Source: Tetrapyrgos nigripes (taxonomy: Eukaryota > Basidiomycota > Agaricomycetes > Agaricales > Campanellaceae). From it: a stretch of 64,000 bases of DNA. Positions 31,784 to 44,006 of this stretch are shown here, piece after piece (the stretch's first letter is position 1; every line of letters starts with the position of its first letter). Position numbers and translations under genes: made by a program. The stretch is from contig JAACJM010000029.1 of assembly GCA_013368315.1 (NCBI GenBank), forward strand, positions 62,001-126,000. Direction: 5' to 3'. A model generated the notes under the pieces. The model searched no databases and had not been told where the DNA came from. It saw nothing but the letters and a program-made list of their open reading frames with translations.

Positions 31784-32588
31784 CACGCCGAAAAGACAAA
31801 AATATCCGCTCGACGGATAGATCACATCACTACTACTGATATCAGATATATCTGTAAAAAAAGTGTGTTTCTGTACGCCTTTCTTAAGGCACCAACCAAA
31901 TACGATTAATTACTGATTTAATCGATTAATTATGATTAAAATTACCATTATAATTACAGATCCCTGTAATCAACCACTAACCAATTACTAATGGGTAATT
32001 AATTAGTCCAAGATATGGAGTACTGAGAGTGTATTCTGGCCCTCTTTATCACTGCAAAAGAGTCTTACTTTACCTGTTCAGTATATTTAATCAACATCTC
32101 TTACTCAAACTTATTCAGCTTGAGTTGACTAGGCAGACAAAACCTGGTACCATGTTCTTTCACCATAGCCACAAAGTTATTGTAGCAAAACTTGGATAGA
32201 ACTGGCCTCAGAATAACTGAGGTATTGTCCAGCCAGGTAAGTGGAAACTTTGTAAAGGCTTAAGTGACACTGTCTACAACTGTCTATTCCTAACATTCCT
32301 AAGTACTGTTCCAAATAGTGACAGTATAGCATGCTCCTGTCAGTTCATGCAAGGGAAAGTGACTCAATCCATGTAGAATGCATGATTTTAGATAGAGTAG
32401 AGTTTCTGATAACTGATTTCAGGCTACATTTTCATTGTTACAAAAATCCCAATTAATTACAAATTATAATCAGTTATTAATCGATTAAATACCAATACCA
32501 ATTAAATACTGGTATTCCAGTAATTGTAATGTAATTGGTTGGAGCCTTAGCCTTTCTGCCGAGCGGATATTTTTGTATATTCGGCGTG
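31784..32588. mobile_element. CGCCGAAAAGAC-family MITE, copy 2, carrying a nested hAT-like element
   Basis: Ends CACGCCGAAAAGACAAAAAT and ATATTCGGCGTG, flanked by the 3 bp duplication TAT (31781-31783, 32589-32591). Removing the nested element (31885-32549 and one 8 bp repeat) leaves about 132 bp, close to the 145 bp of copy 1. CAC...GTG ends with 3 bp duplications are like the CACC family in this window, so both may be CACTA-type. Confidence 0.9.
31885..32549. mobile_element. hAT-type non-autonomous element nested in a MITE
   Basis: 665 bp, starting TAAGGCACCAACCAA and ending TTGGTTGGAGCCTTA, flanked by a perfect 8 bp duplication GCCTTTCT (31877-31884, 32550-32557), the hAT signature. AT-rich interior with repeated TTAATCGATTAA-like motifs near both ends and no transposase. 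Confidence 0.93.
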
Positions 32589-33569
32589 TATGAATAAAGT
32601 TGATCATTGGCACGTACTTCATCGCCTCAGGCTCCTAGATGAAATTATATTGGATATCTGCAGGGATGAAGGGCATAACTCAGTAGCATGATGGTAGGGT
32701 ACGGCCACTAGCGGCATGGGCCGAACCTTTTCTTTTTGAGTATTCAAAGTCAATGGCATTGGTTTGACATTGGTACTCAAGAGTCAGGGAGCCAGCAACG
32801 GGTGAGAGTAAAAATGTCTAATCATCATGCAGTATTTTCTGAGAGGAATTTCGGGGAAAGAATGATAGGCGAATCACGGGGAGTCCTGAAACAGCGGCTC
32901 CCCTGGGTATATTTCGATGAAGTGAGGCTCAGCAACGCGTAACACATCAACTACACTAAGATAACTGTGGGAGTGGAGGGCGGGTGACGCAAAATACGCT
33001 ACTGGCTACTGGGAAACTCGTGAGCAAAGATGAAGATATGAAGATTCGTGGGGCGAGTCTCTCGGGGTATAAGTAAGTGAATGATGAAACCAAAACATAC
33101 TATGTAAATAGGAACCAATCTAGGATACTATAGAGATAAATGTCGATATATTAAAGTGAAGGAAAAGATCAGAGACATATAGGGGAAATTGGGATGAGAG
33201 AGCGTCGATGGGAGTAAGCAGTGGACAGCCCTGGGGTCCTGCGCGAGAAATATCCATGTAGTAAGACAGTTAAAGCAATGGACAGCCCTGGGGTCCTGCG
33301 CGATGGATATAAGAGAGAGTAACTTACCGCGATGATTAGATTTTTGTAAATCCCATTTAAAACACAAGGAAATATACGTAAGCTAGCCTTGCTACGAGGG
33401 GAGTCGACGTCAACGTATCATGTCCATGTGATGATCGGCGAATCTTCTTGTGTGAGTCAAGTGCTTCCTCCCTATTCTATCTATGTACCTTATATATTAG
33501 GAGTCTTGAAGCCAACTCGTTGAAGCTTTGCCAATTCCGCTCGCAATCAATATTTCCCCCAAGCTCATC
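32589..33569. other. Intergenic upstream of the P450 pseudogene
   Basis: No gene recognised. A 29 bp unit (TGGACAGCCCTGGGGTCCTG then CGCGA) occurs twice, near 33221 and 33279, 58 bp apart. Confidence 0.5.
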
Positions 33570-36227
33570 ATGCTATCCTTTTCACAAACAAATGTTCGCT
33601 TTTCGTCCGATGGATTAAGCCAGACGATATTGAATTCAGTGCTGCTACTGGCAGGCTTAGTGCTCTCGTCAATACTCGTTCGTTCGTAAGCATGAAAGCC
33701 TCGATTTGGCATCCATGTCTTAATGTTTTCTCCTCATTAATATGCCGGCATCCTCATTTTCAAAGTCTTCGTGGTACTCGATATCTGTATCCTTCCCCTC
33801 CCGGCCCAAAAGGTTTCTGGTATATCGGTCTCCCCAACTCCAAAGTACCCATGAAGAAATTTTGGTTGACGTACATAGAATGGGGTAAGAAATATGGTGC
33901 GTTTCTGGCACTCAAATCCATGATAAATATATCTGCTAGATTCTCCTTGTGCTTTCAGGAGACCTCATTCACTTCTCTCGCTTCGGAAAACATTACTTGG
34001 TCATCAACTCCCTTCAAGCCGCCAGAGACATCCTTGATAAGCAGGCCAGGGTCGCTTCTGATAAGCCGCATACGCGAGTGGATGAGATAGTGTAAGTTCT
34101 CAAGCTCGTACCCTCACCGTGGTAATCTTATAGATACCCATTGTACCACGTAGACTCGGAGATAATATGTTGGATACCCTAGGTGAGTCTTGGTCCTTTA
34201 TCGATGATCCGACCTTCTTACTCCTTACAGGCTTAATGCCCTACTCAGACAAATGGAGAAAGACCCGGAAACTCTTCCATCAAAACTTCCGCGCAGAGTC
34301 GATGACACAATTCCATCCGATTCAAATCCAGCAAGTCCGGTTATTTGTTGAGGGACTGGTTTTGTCAGAGGGTACTCTGAAAGATCAGATAGCTACGTGA
34401 GTTTTCAGAGTCTTATCCTGATCTCTTTTTCTATTGATGTATTCATTGTCTTACCACCTTCATCCGCACAGTTTATCTCAAAAGATCATGTTCTTGTCAA
34501 TATACGGCCTAGATATCTCCAGCAACAGGGAGGAAATGCCTGCTCAGAACCGAGAAGTCGTTGAGTCCGCTGACAACGGGATCATTCCAGGCTGGGATGG
34601 CTACAAATATATTCCCTTTATCCATCTCTTACCATCATGGTTTCCTTGGGGTGGTCTTCTTATTGCTACAATGCATGCTCTAGGCGAGATAACGAGGGAA
34701 GGTGCAAGCAAGCCATGGGATGCTGTTCGGGAGAAAATAGTCAGTCTTCAGCACCTGCAATGCAAATGGTTTGCTGAATATTGATTCATAGAAATCAGAC
34801 GGAAATCATGCGTCCCTTATTGGAAAGTTACTGTCTGAAACAGATCCCGGTAATGACAAAGAAATAGATAGGATCAAGTGGTTTGGGTTCCAATCTATCG
34901 TGGGTAAGCTTTACCTTGGCAGATGTTCGTTTTCGTTTTCACCAATTTTCTCATCGCTAGCTGCTGCAGATACAGTGAGTTGCCAAAGGTCCTTTCGAAA
35001 TTGGTATTTTCACTCTTTCTTCCTCTTTCTCCCTCTTGTTTCATTTAGACAATGTCAGCTATCTCTACTTTTTTCCTGGCGATGAGTGTAGGAATTACAA
35101 TTAAGTAATTCATAGTGAAGTCATAGACCACATAATATGGAGTTGATAATAATGTATTGTGCTTGCAGCTTTAAATGAGTTACTTGCTGCAATCGCATGA
35201 TGATGTATCTGCTTTTACAAGCTTTTATACTATATACTACTGTGGCTGAGCAAATCTGTAAATAGAACATAGTGGTGCTAAGCGGATACTACAATGTGAT
35301 GTCTGAGATCAGTCTGGAGTAATGATATAAGTAGCTATGTAAGTATGGAGTAAAGTGGAAAGTGAGTGGTGCGTATGTGGCTAATTATATAGAATTCCAA
35401 CAATGAGCCTGTATCCTGGCGTACAATCTAAGGGTCAAGAGGAGCTTGACGCTGTACTCGGAAAAGGAAGAATGCTGATGTTTGACGACCATCCTTCTTT
35501 ACCTTATATCGAGGCTATCTTCAGAGAAGTGATGCGTTGGCACCCTGCTATCCTAATGGGTATGTAGATTTGGATTCCTTTAACAAAGTAATAATTTCAT
35601 CATTCCAATTTTTAGGTGGTTCTCATGAATCTATCAAAGATATTGTCTATGGTGATTACTACATACCCAAAGGTTAGTAAAATATTTTTGAATATAATTC
35701 TTCTTGATGCCTAACATTCCAGTAGGAACAACCATCTATGCCAATATTTGGTGGGTATTGTCACTCAGAATCTGAAGCTGCTGGACAGGAGTTTGATTAA
35801 TTAATCTGTGACCTCCTTCAGGGCAATGACTCATGATCCTTCTGTTCACAAAGATCCCGAATGTTTCATTCCAGAGCGACATCTGCGCAAGAATGGGCAT
35901 TTTGAAAACATAAATTCCATTTAGCGTACGGTTTCGGGCGAAGGTGAGCATGAAATTCGACTTTCTTCTCTATGATCGCTTTAGCCTTACTATGATTTTA
36001 GAGTATGCGTCGGAAGATACATGGCTAATGACACAGTTTGGTTGGCAATCGCATCAGCACTCGCAGCCGTCAACATATCTACTTTGCCAAATGGTGAGAA
36101 TGCTGACGATTATTTTTCAGATGGTGCTTTCTGGTAAGTACTCTCCAACAGCGAATGTCGTTGGGTCGTTGACCGTCTATGCAGCTCACCTCATATCTTG
36201 GACTGCTCGATTTCGTCCAGAGTCTGA
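33570..36227 (+). pseudogene. Cytochrome P450 pseudogene interrupted by a solo LTR
   Basis: Exons: 33570-33685, 33766-33896, 33959-34091, 34154-34182, 34231-34396, 34472-34739, 34792-34903, 34961-34974, 35051-35088 continuing at 35408-35559, 35616-35672, 35726-35750, 35822-35943, 36002-36133, 36185-36227. Features: N-terminal membrane anchor (LNSVLLLAGLVLSSILV), proline hinge PSPPGPKGFW, EWGKKYGDLIHFS, C-helix WRKTRKLFHQNF, I-helix region AADTTMSAISTF, K-helix EAIFREVMRWHP, PERH, and heme-binding GFGRRVCVG. The product would be a microsomal monooxygenase. Two lesions: a 314 bp solo LTR plus 5 bp duplication in exon 9, and a net -1 frameshift in the exon before the heme motif (a stop appears near 35923). 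Everything else is in phase. Subfamily not assigned. Confidence 0.9.
35089..35402 (-). repeat. Solo LTR of the Copia A/B family inside a P450 exon
   Basis: Read on the minus strand it starts TGTTGGAATTCT and matches the copy A LTR through ACTCCATACTTACAT, GATCTCAGACATCACATTGT, AGTATCCGCTT and CAGCCACAGTAG. It ends CCTACA. Flanked by the 5 bp duplication ATGAG (35084-35088 and 35403-35407). It is more diverged than the other LTRs, so it is an older insertion. Confidence 0.93.
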
Positions 36228-36261
36228 TATGTCCACTGTATTTAATTACTACCAGTTATTA

Positions 36262-37486
36262 TGTACATATGCTGTGCTAAAGTGGAAAGTATTATTTCCG
36301 ACTTAAAACACCATTTCCGAACGCAAAAGTGTGACGTGTGATACCCGAATTGACATCTAAATCCTGAATTCACACAAGCGAATACCCAAGTCTGAGGATG
36401 GAATACCAAATTGAAGGAAGGGTGTACCGAATTGAGACAAGGAGTACCGAATTGAAGGAAGGGAGTTCCGAATCAAGAGTGCTGAGTGCAGAACTGAACG
36501 GAGACAGTACAGGCTGACCGCTGACAACACAAACTGGCATATTGGAGTATCTGATTGCATTAAATATTTTTCCAAAATATGACTATTTGCTAAGTCCATT
36601 TCCCCCTCAAACAAATGTACAATTAATTTCCAAGCGAAAATAAAGCTTTATATGCATAATTAGTATGGTTGTGGTACAATAAGCTTTCTGTACATAAAGG
36701 TCCATCCAACTACACCTACTTAGCAAGCACTCTATTCCCCATGCATCCTGTAGCATACAAAAGATGTATTAAAGAATAGCAGCAACTCAGATTCCTCCTT
36801 ACAGCTCCAATACAACGTGATTGGGCTTGTGTTGCTTAGATAGATCTTGCGCTTCAGGAAATATATTGTTCTGGACCTTTGTATCCATACCACTCATTTT
36901 TGACCAAGAACCTTCATACGTCCCGTAAAAATCATAGTAGTAAAGTCCATTAGATGCAAAGACCGCTGTACTCTTCAGTTCCTTTTTACAAAAGGAAAAT
37001 TAAAATCTGCGTTCTCCCAAAGAAAGAGGAATGATGCTCTTAAGTGCACTGAAATACATAACGTCTCAATTCATAATTATTTAATCAGTTATTCCTGCTA
37101 ACTACTTACAGGAGGCTTAGCAAAGCTTCAATGTCAGTCCAAATAATTCCGGTGAAATTTGATACAATCTGAGATGCTGATTTCAGTCCAATTTCTGCAA
37201 GTATTCTAAGTATTCGTACCATTCTCTGATTGTTTGGCAAAAGCATAAATCAGTGGTCAGGAGTCAACTCTCTTCATTCGGTACTCACTTCATGAATTCG
37301 GTCATTGTTCCTCTGAATTCGGTACTCGCCTTCAGGAGCTCGGATCTGAACTCTAGGAATTCAATACTCACCTTCTTAAATTTGGGATTTAGATGTCAAT
37401 TCGAGTGTCACACGTCACGCTTTTGCATTCGGAAATGGTGTTTTAGGTCGGAATAATACTTTCCACTTTAGCACAGCATATGTACA
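36262..37486. mobile_element. TGTACATATGCTG long-TIR element
   Basis: About 105 bp inverted ends: TGTACATATGCTGTGCTAAA at 36262 and its complement ending at 37486. They share AACACCATTTCCGAA, GTGACGTGTGA and GAATTGACATCTAAATCC. The inner regions are studded with GAATTCGGTACTC-like motifs. No transposase frame. It starts 35 bp after the P450 stop. A solo arm of the same family is at 26505-26850. No clear target duplication. Confidence 0.88.
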
Positions 37487-38176
37487 CACATTTAGGGAAT
37501 CAGAAATCGAAGAGATGTAAACTAATCAGGCTGCACGTCACGAAAGAAGTCTCAGAAGAAAATTTCTGTTGAATTTTGTGCTCCTCTATTCCTTCAAACT
37601 TATAAGGCGTCTTACCCACCCTCCAAATTAGACATCAAGGCGGTGGAAGATTGATGGAGGAGGTGGCGAGGGTGGGGTTGAAGGTTAAGAGGGATTGGTT
37701 TGGGTGGAATGGGGGGGTCCTTTCTTTTTCTTTTTCTTTTCCTTTCTTCTTCCTCATTTTAGTTATTTTTTTCGATAGTTCTCATTCTTAAGACGGTGTA
37801 GATACCTCCGAGTATACTGACTCGACACAAACTCAAGCACAAAAAAACCCAACCCTAAACCCATCCGGCTCCTCGCTCTCGATAGGCCTCAAAAGACGTA
37901 TGCGGATGAGGATGCGATGAGAGTCGTGGAGGGAATTTGTGGGGAGGGCTTCGTTACTAACTCGAAGGGGGGTACGGGTGAGGGGGAAGCAGTTTCGTCG
38001 CACAAAAAAACAACACTGGATAACCTCGAAAAATCTTGGATTTCTATGCAATTTCATGCGTTGATAATTGGATTACCTGAGATAGCAGCTGCATAGATAG
38101 TCAAGAAGAGTCCAACTCTACGAATAAAGGACACTTGCGATAACCGATTCAATCTCCTGATTGATAATGATCGGAG
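37487..38176. other. Intergenic, includes a duplicated fragment (37826-38000)
   Basis: Contains the second copy of the 30820-31031 repeat and a T/C-rich microsatellite at about 37721-37750. No gene recognised. Confidence 0.6.
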
Positions 38177-40522
38177 TTAGTCTTTCTTGAAGAATCCTAT
38201 CGGGACTTGGGTTCCATTTACCGAGTCAGTGTAGACTTGGTAGGACTCTTGTTGTGTTCCATTGACTGATGCACCATTGAACCCTTCACCAGGCGCAAAC
38301 CACCACAAGGTAGTCAAAGAAGCTCCAGGGAAGGTATATTTGGCCTGGAAGGACGATGACGAGTCAACGACTGAAATAACGAATGATCATGAATACACAC
38401 CTGCATCCCGCGGAACTCAATGGTCGCTGTAACAGGAGTAGGATCCCAGGGGCCATTGGGATGGTCATCCCCTGTACATAATCACACATTAAGACATCGT
38501 CAAGAGCAGAAAACATAAACACAAACGCCTCACAGTTCAGAACAACAAGCGAATACCTCAACCAGTCCGACGGATTATTCCTCCTCGTAACAAACGCACT
38601 GACCCTCAACGCCCAATTCAAAGTCCCACCAACGCTAACCTTGATACGCTGTCCAAACGGTCCTCCTGCATCTTTTGGTATAATGGCTTTCGAGGCATGC
38701 GCCATGGCATAAAACTCTTGGTTGACATTCCAGCTCCCATCTGAATTCACTGTAACGATAGGTCGACATCCAGAGCCTCCACAACTGTTCGTTCCTGGTA
38801 ATTTGGGATTACCATTACTGTCTAAAGCGATGTTCCACATGAGACCGGTGCTGGAACCGTGTTCGAGGGAGCCGATGAAGATGTTGTCGATATACCACTT
38901 GATATCGCTCCACCAGTCGCTTCCAATCGTTCCTGCGCATTCGGTGAAGTAGACTTCTTTGTTGGGAAACGCATTGACAAATGCATCTTGTTGGGAAACC
39001 TTTCCTCCATAACAGTGGAAGGCCTGAGTGAATGAGTGAGTAATTGAGTGAAGAGAAATTAGGCGAAAGCTTGCTAACAGCGCCAGCGAAAGAATTAGGA
39101 GCTGCCTGTAGCACCTGCACAGGATACGTAGCAGCATTGTTCCAACTGTGGTCGTAGGCTATACCATCAAGATTACTCTCATCAGTCAGTGAGCTCTGGT
39201 GAGAAGTCGTCAGGAAACATTACCAATAATCTTGACATCTCCGAACCCATTGTTGTTCATCAAACTCCTCAATGCCCGTCCGATCTGAGCTTCTTGGGCA
39301 GCCGTCAGCGTCGACGTAGGGTATGTGGGGTTACTGTTCTGAGGTTCATTCTGTATGGAGATGGCATAGATTGGGATACCGTGGTTTTTGAATCCCTGGA
39401 GACACTTGAAAAGGTAGGTTGCGTCTGTCGCCAGTCAGGTTCAGTCAATCATACGTAACTCCACACTACTCACAAGGGGCGAGCATGTTGGATTTTAGGG
39501 AACCGCCGTCCATTGTTCTCGAATTTTTCATCCATCCAGGCTAGGGAGAGGTTAGCGCGATCAACAGGATCTGAAAAATACAACGGACAGGAGACCAAGG
39601 AATGAGATGAACTTTGATTCCTGGATAAAGGTGGTCAGCATCTAAACATCGTAGTCCGGAAAAGACATACTAGGATTGACATTGTGTATATCTGTAAGCA
39701 CAGAGAACAGGTATGAAGGAGCTTTGTTGATGTTGAAGTTGTTGAAGGAGGTATCGCCATTTACGTTGTCAAAGTTGTAGACTAGTTGGCGTTGGTCAGA
39801 ATTTTTTCAAGTTTGTGGGACGGAACGGGAAAGGCTCACGCGCAGCTGAGAAGTCTGATGCCCCAAGTGGTACGCGCACGTAGTTAAGACCTATTCAGAG
39901 ACTTTGTAAGTAGACCTGAGATAGGAAGACAAACATAGGCCATACCAGCCGCATTTGCTCCGTCTGTTGGCGAAAAAAGGTAATTCAAAAGGTTCTTGTA
40001 CGCATTTGGATGGCTCGACTTGTTTTTCTGATCAGTTACGAGTCCTTGACCGTAGACGAGCATAGGATACCTTCAAGTTGTTGAGAACTGCGAGACAGTC
40101 AGTACGGACCAAGGAGGAAAGAAGAAAGAAACACGCGTTACGCACTCAGCGCAGAGGAATCAGCTAGGAAATAGAAAAAAAAAAATTACATTTCATTGTA
40201 TCAACCTTACCAGAAGAAATAACAAAAACATACTTAGACTGCCTCCGAAGCCAAAGATGTTCTGGAGCTCGGTCGAGTCGTCCACGATGATATTAGCAGC
40301 TCCAGTTGCTCCAGGTGATACAAAGTTAATGGGAGACGACATAGGTATTCGCTCGAACAACAGGGAACGATCCCACATGGTTTGCCACTGTTCATCAAAC
40401 CGAACCATCAGCTTGACGCGTCTACATCGTTACAGAGCGATACTCACGATGTCCCATATCTGCTGCGAAGCACAAAGTTGAAAGCTAAGGAATAGGAAGG
40501 GCAGCGAAGGATGTAGAAGCAT
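38177..40522 (-). CDS. GH30 endo-beta-1,6-glucanase, secreted
   Basis: Fourteen exons in transcription order: 40522-40448, 40387-40234, 40163-40146, 40087-40071, 40027-39946, 39890-39840, 39781-39671, 39620-39589, 39540-39474, 39424-39224, 39158-39079, 39023-38534, 38471-38401, 38344-38177. Every junction is GT-AG and in phase, giving 538 residues. Signal peptide MLLHPSLPFLFLSFQLCAS. GH30 subfamily 3 landmarks: IFGFGGSL, DGANAAGLNYVRVPLGASDF, IPWSPPGWMK, SIQNEPQNSNPTYP with the acid/base Glu, AFHCYGG, VYFTECAGT with the nucleophile Glu, and the beta-sandwich end VLNW..DHPNGPWDPTP. Family members hydrolyse beta-1,6-glucan of fungal walls, so roles in wall remodelling or attack on other fungi are likely. 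Exons 3 and 4 are only 18 and 17 nt. The gene appears intact. Confidence 0.95.
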
Positions 40523-42179
40523 TTTTACGTCAAAAGACAAGACCCGGGACGACGGACAGAAGGAACCCTCCTAAAACTCTGCAAGTAGAAGGGTGAGGAA
40601 AGAACAGAATGGGAAGGCCAGTCTGAGGGAAGCAGATATTTATGAGGATGATCGACCACATCATTACTACAGATTAGCAGCGATTCGCAATCCGCCGGAA
40701 GCAGCGCTCTCTGCTTCTGCAGCATACATGCGTCACTAGGGATCCCGTGATAATAACCACCAACGAAAGGCATCAATATTCTCTCATGTGTTAGTCCCAT
40801 CCGATAGATTACTCTGCGGTATGTATATCACCTTATATCCCCTTATATATACATGTTCTACACTACGTGTGTATACATGTAATCTATGCCTGCGTTCAGC
40901 ATCTTCAAGCCAAGATTCCCGATCCTTCTCCACAATAAAATTGGATTGTACTATATGGCGTAGAGAAGAACTTCTCTTCTTCTTCCAAAGTCACCCCGGT
41001 CCTGACAATGGAACCGAATGAACAGAATCTCCAACAGATCGTTCTGCGGTTGCGACATTGCAGGCGTCGGAACCACGGGAGATCTCCGAAATCCAATCCA
41101 CCAAACAGATCCAGTTCCGCGGACGCTCACCAAAAGTGGACACAAGATCGTCCAGAGGATTACTTGGTGTCCCTGCAATAAGATTAACAGCTGCCACAAT
41201 TTGCGATTACACTTCTGTTGCAGCTAGACCCGTTGGTTGACCTTCTAATGCCAGGCCACTGTCGTCCAAGTCGCTGCAAAAGTAGAAATGGATCAGTCAC
41301 AATTCAACGCACAGTAGGTTCTCGGCTTGTTGTCCAGTGGCGACTGTCTGTAATGCTTTTTGAGTGGGCCATCAGGTTTTTAAGCTAGCCTCAAGGCACG
41401 CTTAAGCCACCTCAAGCATCCTCCAGCTACTCATGAGCCTTCTAAAAATCATCCAAAAGCTGCTTATATGCCCTTGTGATTCCTTTGATATGCCCTAATT
41501 TATTTTGAATATGCCGCTGTCGTCTTCTCAGTCTCATCTCGCATTTAGTCCGCATTTCCTTCCTCCCTTGGTCTAGTTAGCATCCTGTGTTCATAGTTCT
41601 TAATTAGTCGATGGTCACTTTTTTTGTACAATAATTGTATGACTTCCTGTTGATTCATGTAGATCTTTCCAAAAAAACCTTTTGTGTAATGCTATCTAAG
41701 GTAGCAAACCAGGCCAGCGTTACGCATTGCAACCCAGGGATTTAGCAACACATCCAGGGGGGCGTTACGCGTTACAGTTGCCTCCCTACATGTCAATACA
41801 GTACTTATATCCGTTTATGTGTTCATTCATTTACTCGCCGTTTACTCGCTTACTGAGTACTCATTCAGGACATGTACACGATCAAAAAGCTCTTGCTCTC
41901 ATGGTAGTATCGTACTGGTACAGACCTCGATTCTCAGATTGTCAAATTTGTATTTGCAACCCACCCTCCAGTGTGATTCTGCCTCGTCCCCTCTGGCTCC
42001 TTGTCATCTCTATGATAATTTCACCCAGCTTGAACCGGAGGCCTCTTTTGCCGCTCTCCAATCCCCGTCCCCAGTCCCCCAACTCCTCACTACATTTCTA
42101 AACCTGGAAAACGTGAACCATCTCTTGACAGTGGTTCTCCCCAGTTCTCTCCCCTCATTATCAAACACCGTTCCACCTC
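40523..42179. other. Intergenic, GH30 promoter side and unassigned frames
   Basis: Minus-strand frames at 40905-41199 overlap in three phases (NLIAGTPSNPLDDLVSTFGE and WICLVDWISEI look coding-like) but show no domain. An ATAAATATCTGC stretch about 110 bp upstream of the GH30 ATG could act as its TATA element. Nothing else is supportable. Confidence 0.45.
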
Positions 42180-43395
42180 ACGATGATGGTGGACATTCCG
42201 ACTCGTCCCACTAGCCCATTGGAATCCTCTCCTTCCCCCTCATCCCCACTTCTACTCCCGCTAGTTCATCTTCAACACAGCACCCCCGGTCTACCAAACG
42301 TTTCACCATCGAACTACGTCACCTGCTTATCTCCTCCTTCTTCCTCTCCTCTCCTAGAACCCGTCCGGATCTTGAACGATGACGAGTTCTCGTCGTCGAC
42401 TGAATAACAAGTGTAACGTTAGGAAAATGCGCCTTCTTTCAACGTCGAAAGCGTAGCGTACCATGGAGCATGTGTAAAGCGAAAGAAGAGTCAAGTCGTC
42501 TTTGGCGCATGTATGGAGTGGGGAAGGGTATCTAAATTGTTGAACTGACGACGAATCGGAGGAAGCGAAGCGATACTAGGGTCACGCGAAGGAAATAGAG
42601 ACATCCCCGTCCAGTTGAAACTTGCGTTGGCTTTCACCATTGCTCTGACCTGTCTCACTCTCCTCCCCCCGATCAATACTGCACTCTTCACTCCTCCATC
42701 CGCACTCTAGCTCCTTCGGAATCGAAGTTCCCTTACGCGGCAAGCTTAGTGACCTCCCAACTGTATATCTTTTTGTCTCGTTGCCACTGAGACCGAGCGT
42801 AAGACCGAGGACGGACGTCATTCTTCAACGTCGATACGGCAGTGTAGGACGCGTTAAGTATTAGGAAGAGGTTGGATTGATGGAGAACTGTAGTAAATGA
42901 GTGGTGGTTGAATCTGATGTCTCGACCAAGACCATAGTAGTGTTGCGAAAGACGAAGACGGACGGAGTGGGGGATTAGAGATTTGCCGTGTAAAATAGAC
43001 TTGAGGGACGGAAGCGAGGGAGGAGAACAACGAGGAGGGTAGAGATGGAACAACCACTTCAAAGCGTCGCTCTGATGCGGCCCCACTGGCACACTCTGTT
43101 CCCCCCACCCTCACTCGCCCTCTGCTATTTCCATCCTTGGCCCGCCCCTAGCCCATCCCACTCCCAAGCCTCAAACCCCTCCCCCCCCCCTCTGTACCCA
43201 AGCTCCCAAGCTCCCACAATCAAGTTGGCCCCACCACTGTCGCTATGTCTTCCTTTCATCTACTCATCCGTTCCATGCAAAGCCTCGTTCTCCTCCCTCA
43301 CTGCTTCATCGACTCCATCAACGATGGCATATTCGAATTTTGTCCACACCCCAGGTACCCAAAATCGCTATATAGCGAAGTCGCAGAGGGATGAA
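42180..43395. repeat. Diverged duplicated block, copy 2
   Basis: Homologous to 5700-6475 in the same orientation: CTGACGACGAA, GCGATACTAGGGTCACGCGA, ACTCTAGCTCCTTCGGAATC, GATGGAACAACCACTTCAAA, CGCTATATAGCGAAGTCGCA. It contains an extra segment of about 300 bp (42735-43042). Frames on either strand are low-complexity, so I do not call a gene. Confidence 0.72.
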
Positions 43396-43450
43396 GTGGG
43401 GATGAATTGGAGTGGAGTAGAGTATGGATTCTGACGAGGTAGCCGGCGGA

Positions 43451-43488
43451 TGGAGATGGAGATGGAGATGGGGATGGGGATGGGGATG
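43451..43488 (+). repeat. GATGGA/GATGGG microsatellite
   Basis: Six to seven hexamer units of GATGGA then GATGGG. Confidence 0.9.
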
Positions 43489-44006
43489 AAAAACCGGAAC
43501 CGGCGCCGTAAAAAGAGGGTTCAGAGCTAGAGGTTGGGTTGACGAGCAAAGTGGATGGTTATTGGAGATGTGAAGATGTCGGATTCTGCTACCACGGGGG
43601 TGAGTATAAGTAATTATACACTGCAGTTCCCCACCATACTCACCTCTTCATCATTAGATCCCATGGCGTCGTCTCTGTCAACTGCCATTCGAGTAGCCTC
43701 CCAAAGTCCCCCCGTTGCCCTTCCGCTCCTCGCCCAAAGTCTTCTCTCCTCTATGCACTATTGTCATGTCTTTATCCTTGTCGTGTCGTACATCGAGCGT
43801 ACGGCTTTTGTATGGCTCCAACTTGTTTCAAGCATTGTTTTGAGGAGTTATCTGCTTGACTAGAGCTTGTTTTCGTATCTTCTATTCGTGCGTTTGAGCG
43901 CGTCGTCTTCAGGACATGATGGTAAGTGATAAAAAGTTCGAGTGTGACTTCGCCGTGACCGGCAATTTCGGTGTCACCCTTCCAAGCCGACCTCGTTCCG
44001 AAGTAT

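Noticed and set aside
33686..33765. Premature stop (TAA) after the P450 membrane anchor
   Set aside because: It lies in a GTAAGC...CAAAG intron; splicing restores VRSLRGTRYLYPSPPGPKG in phase.
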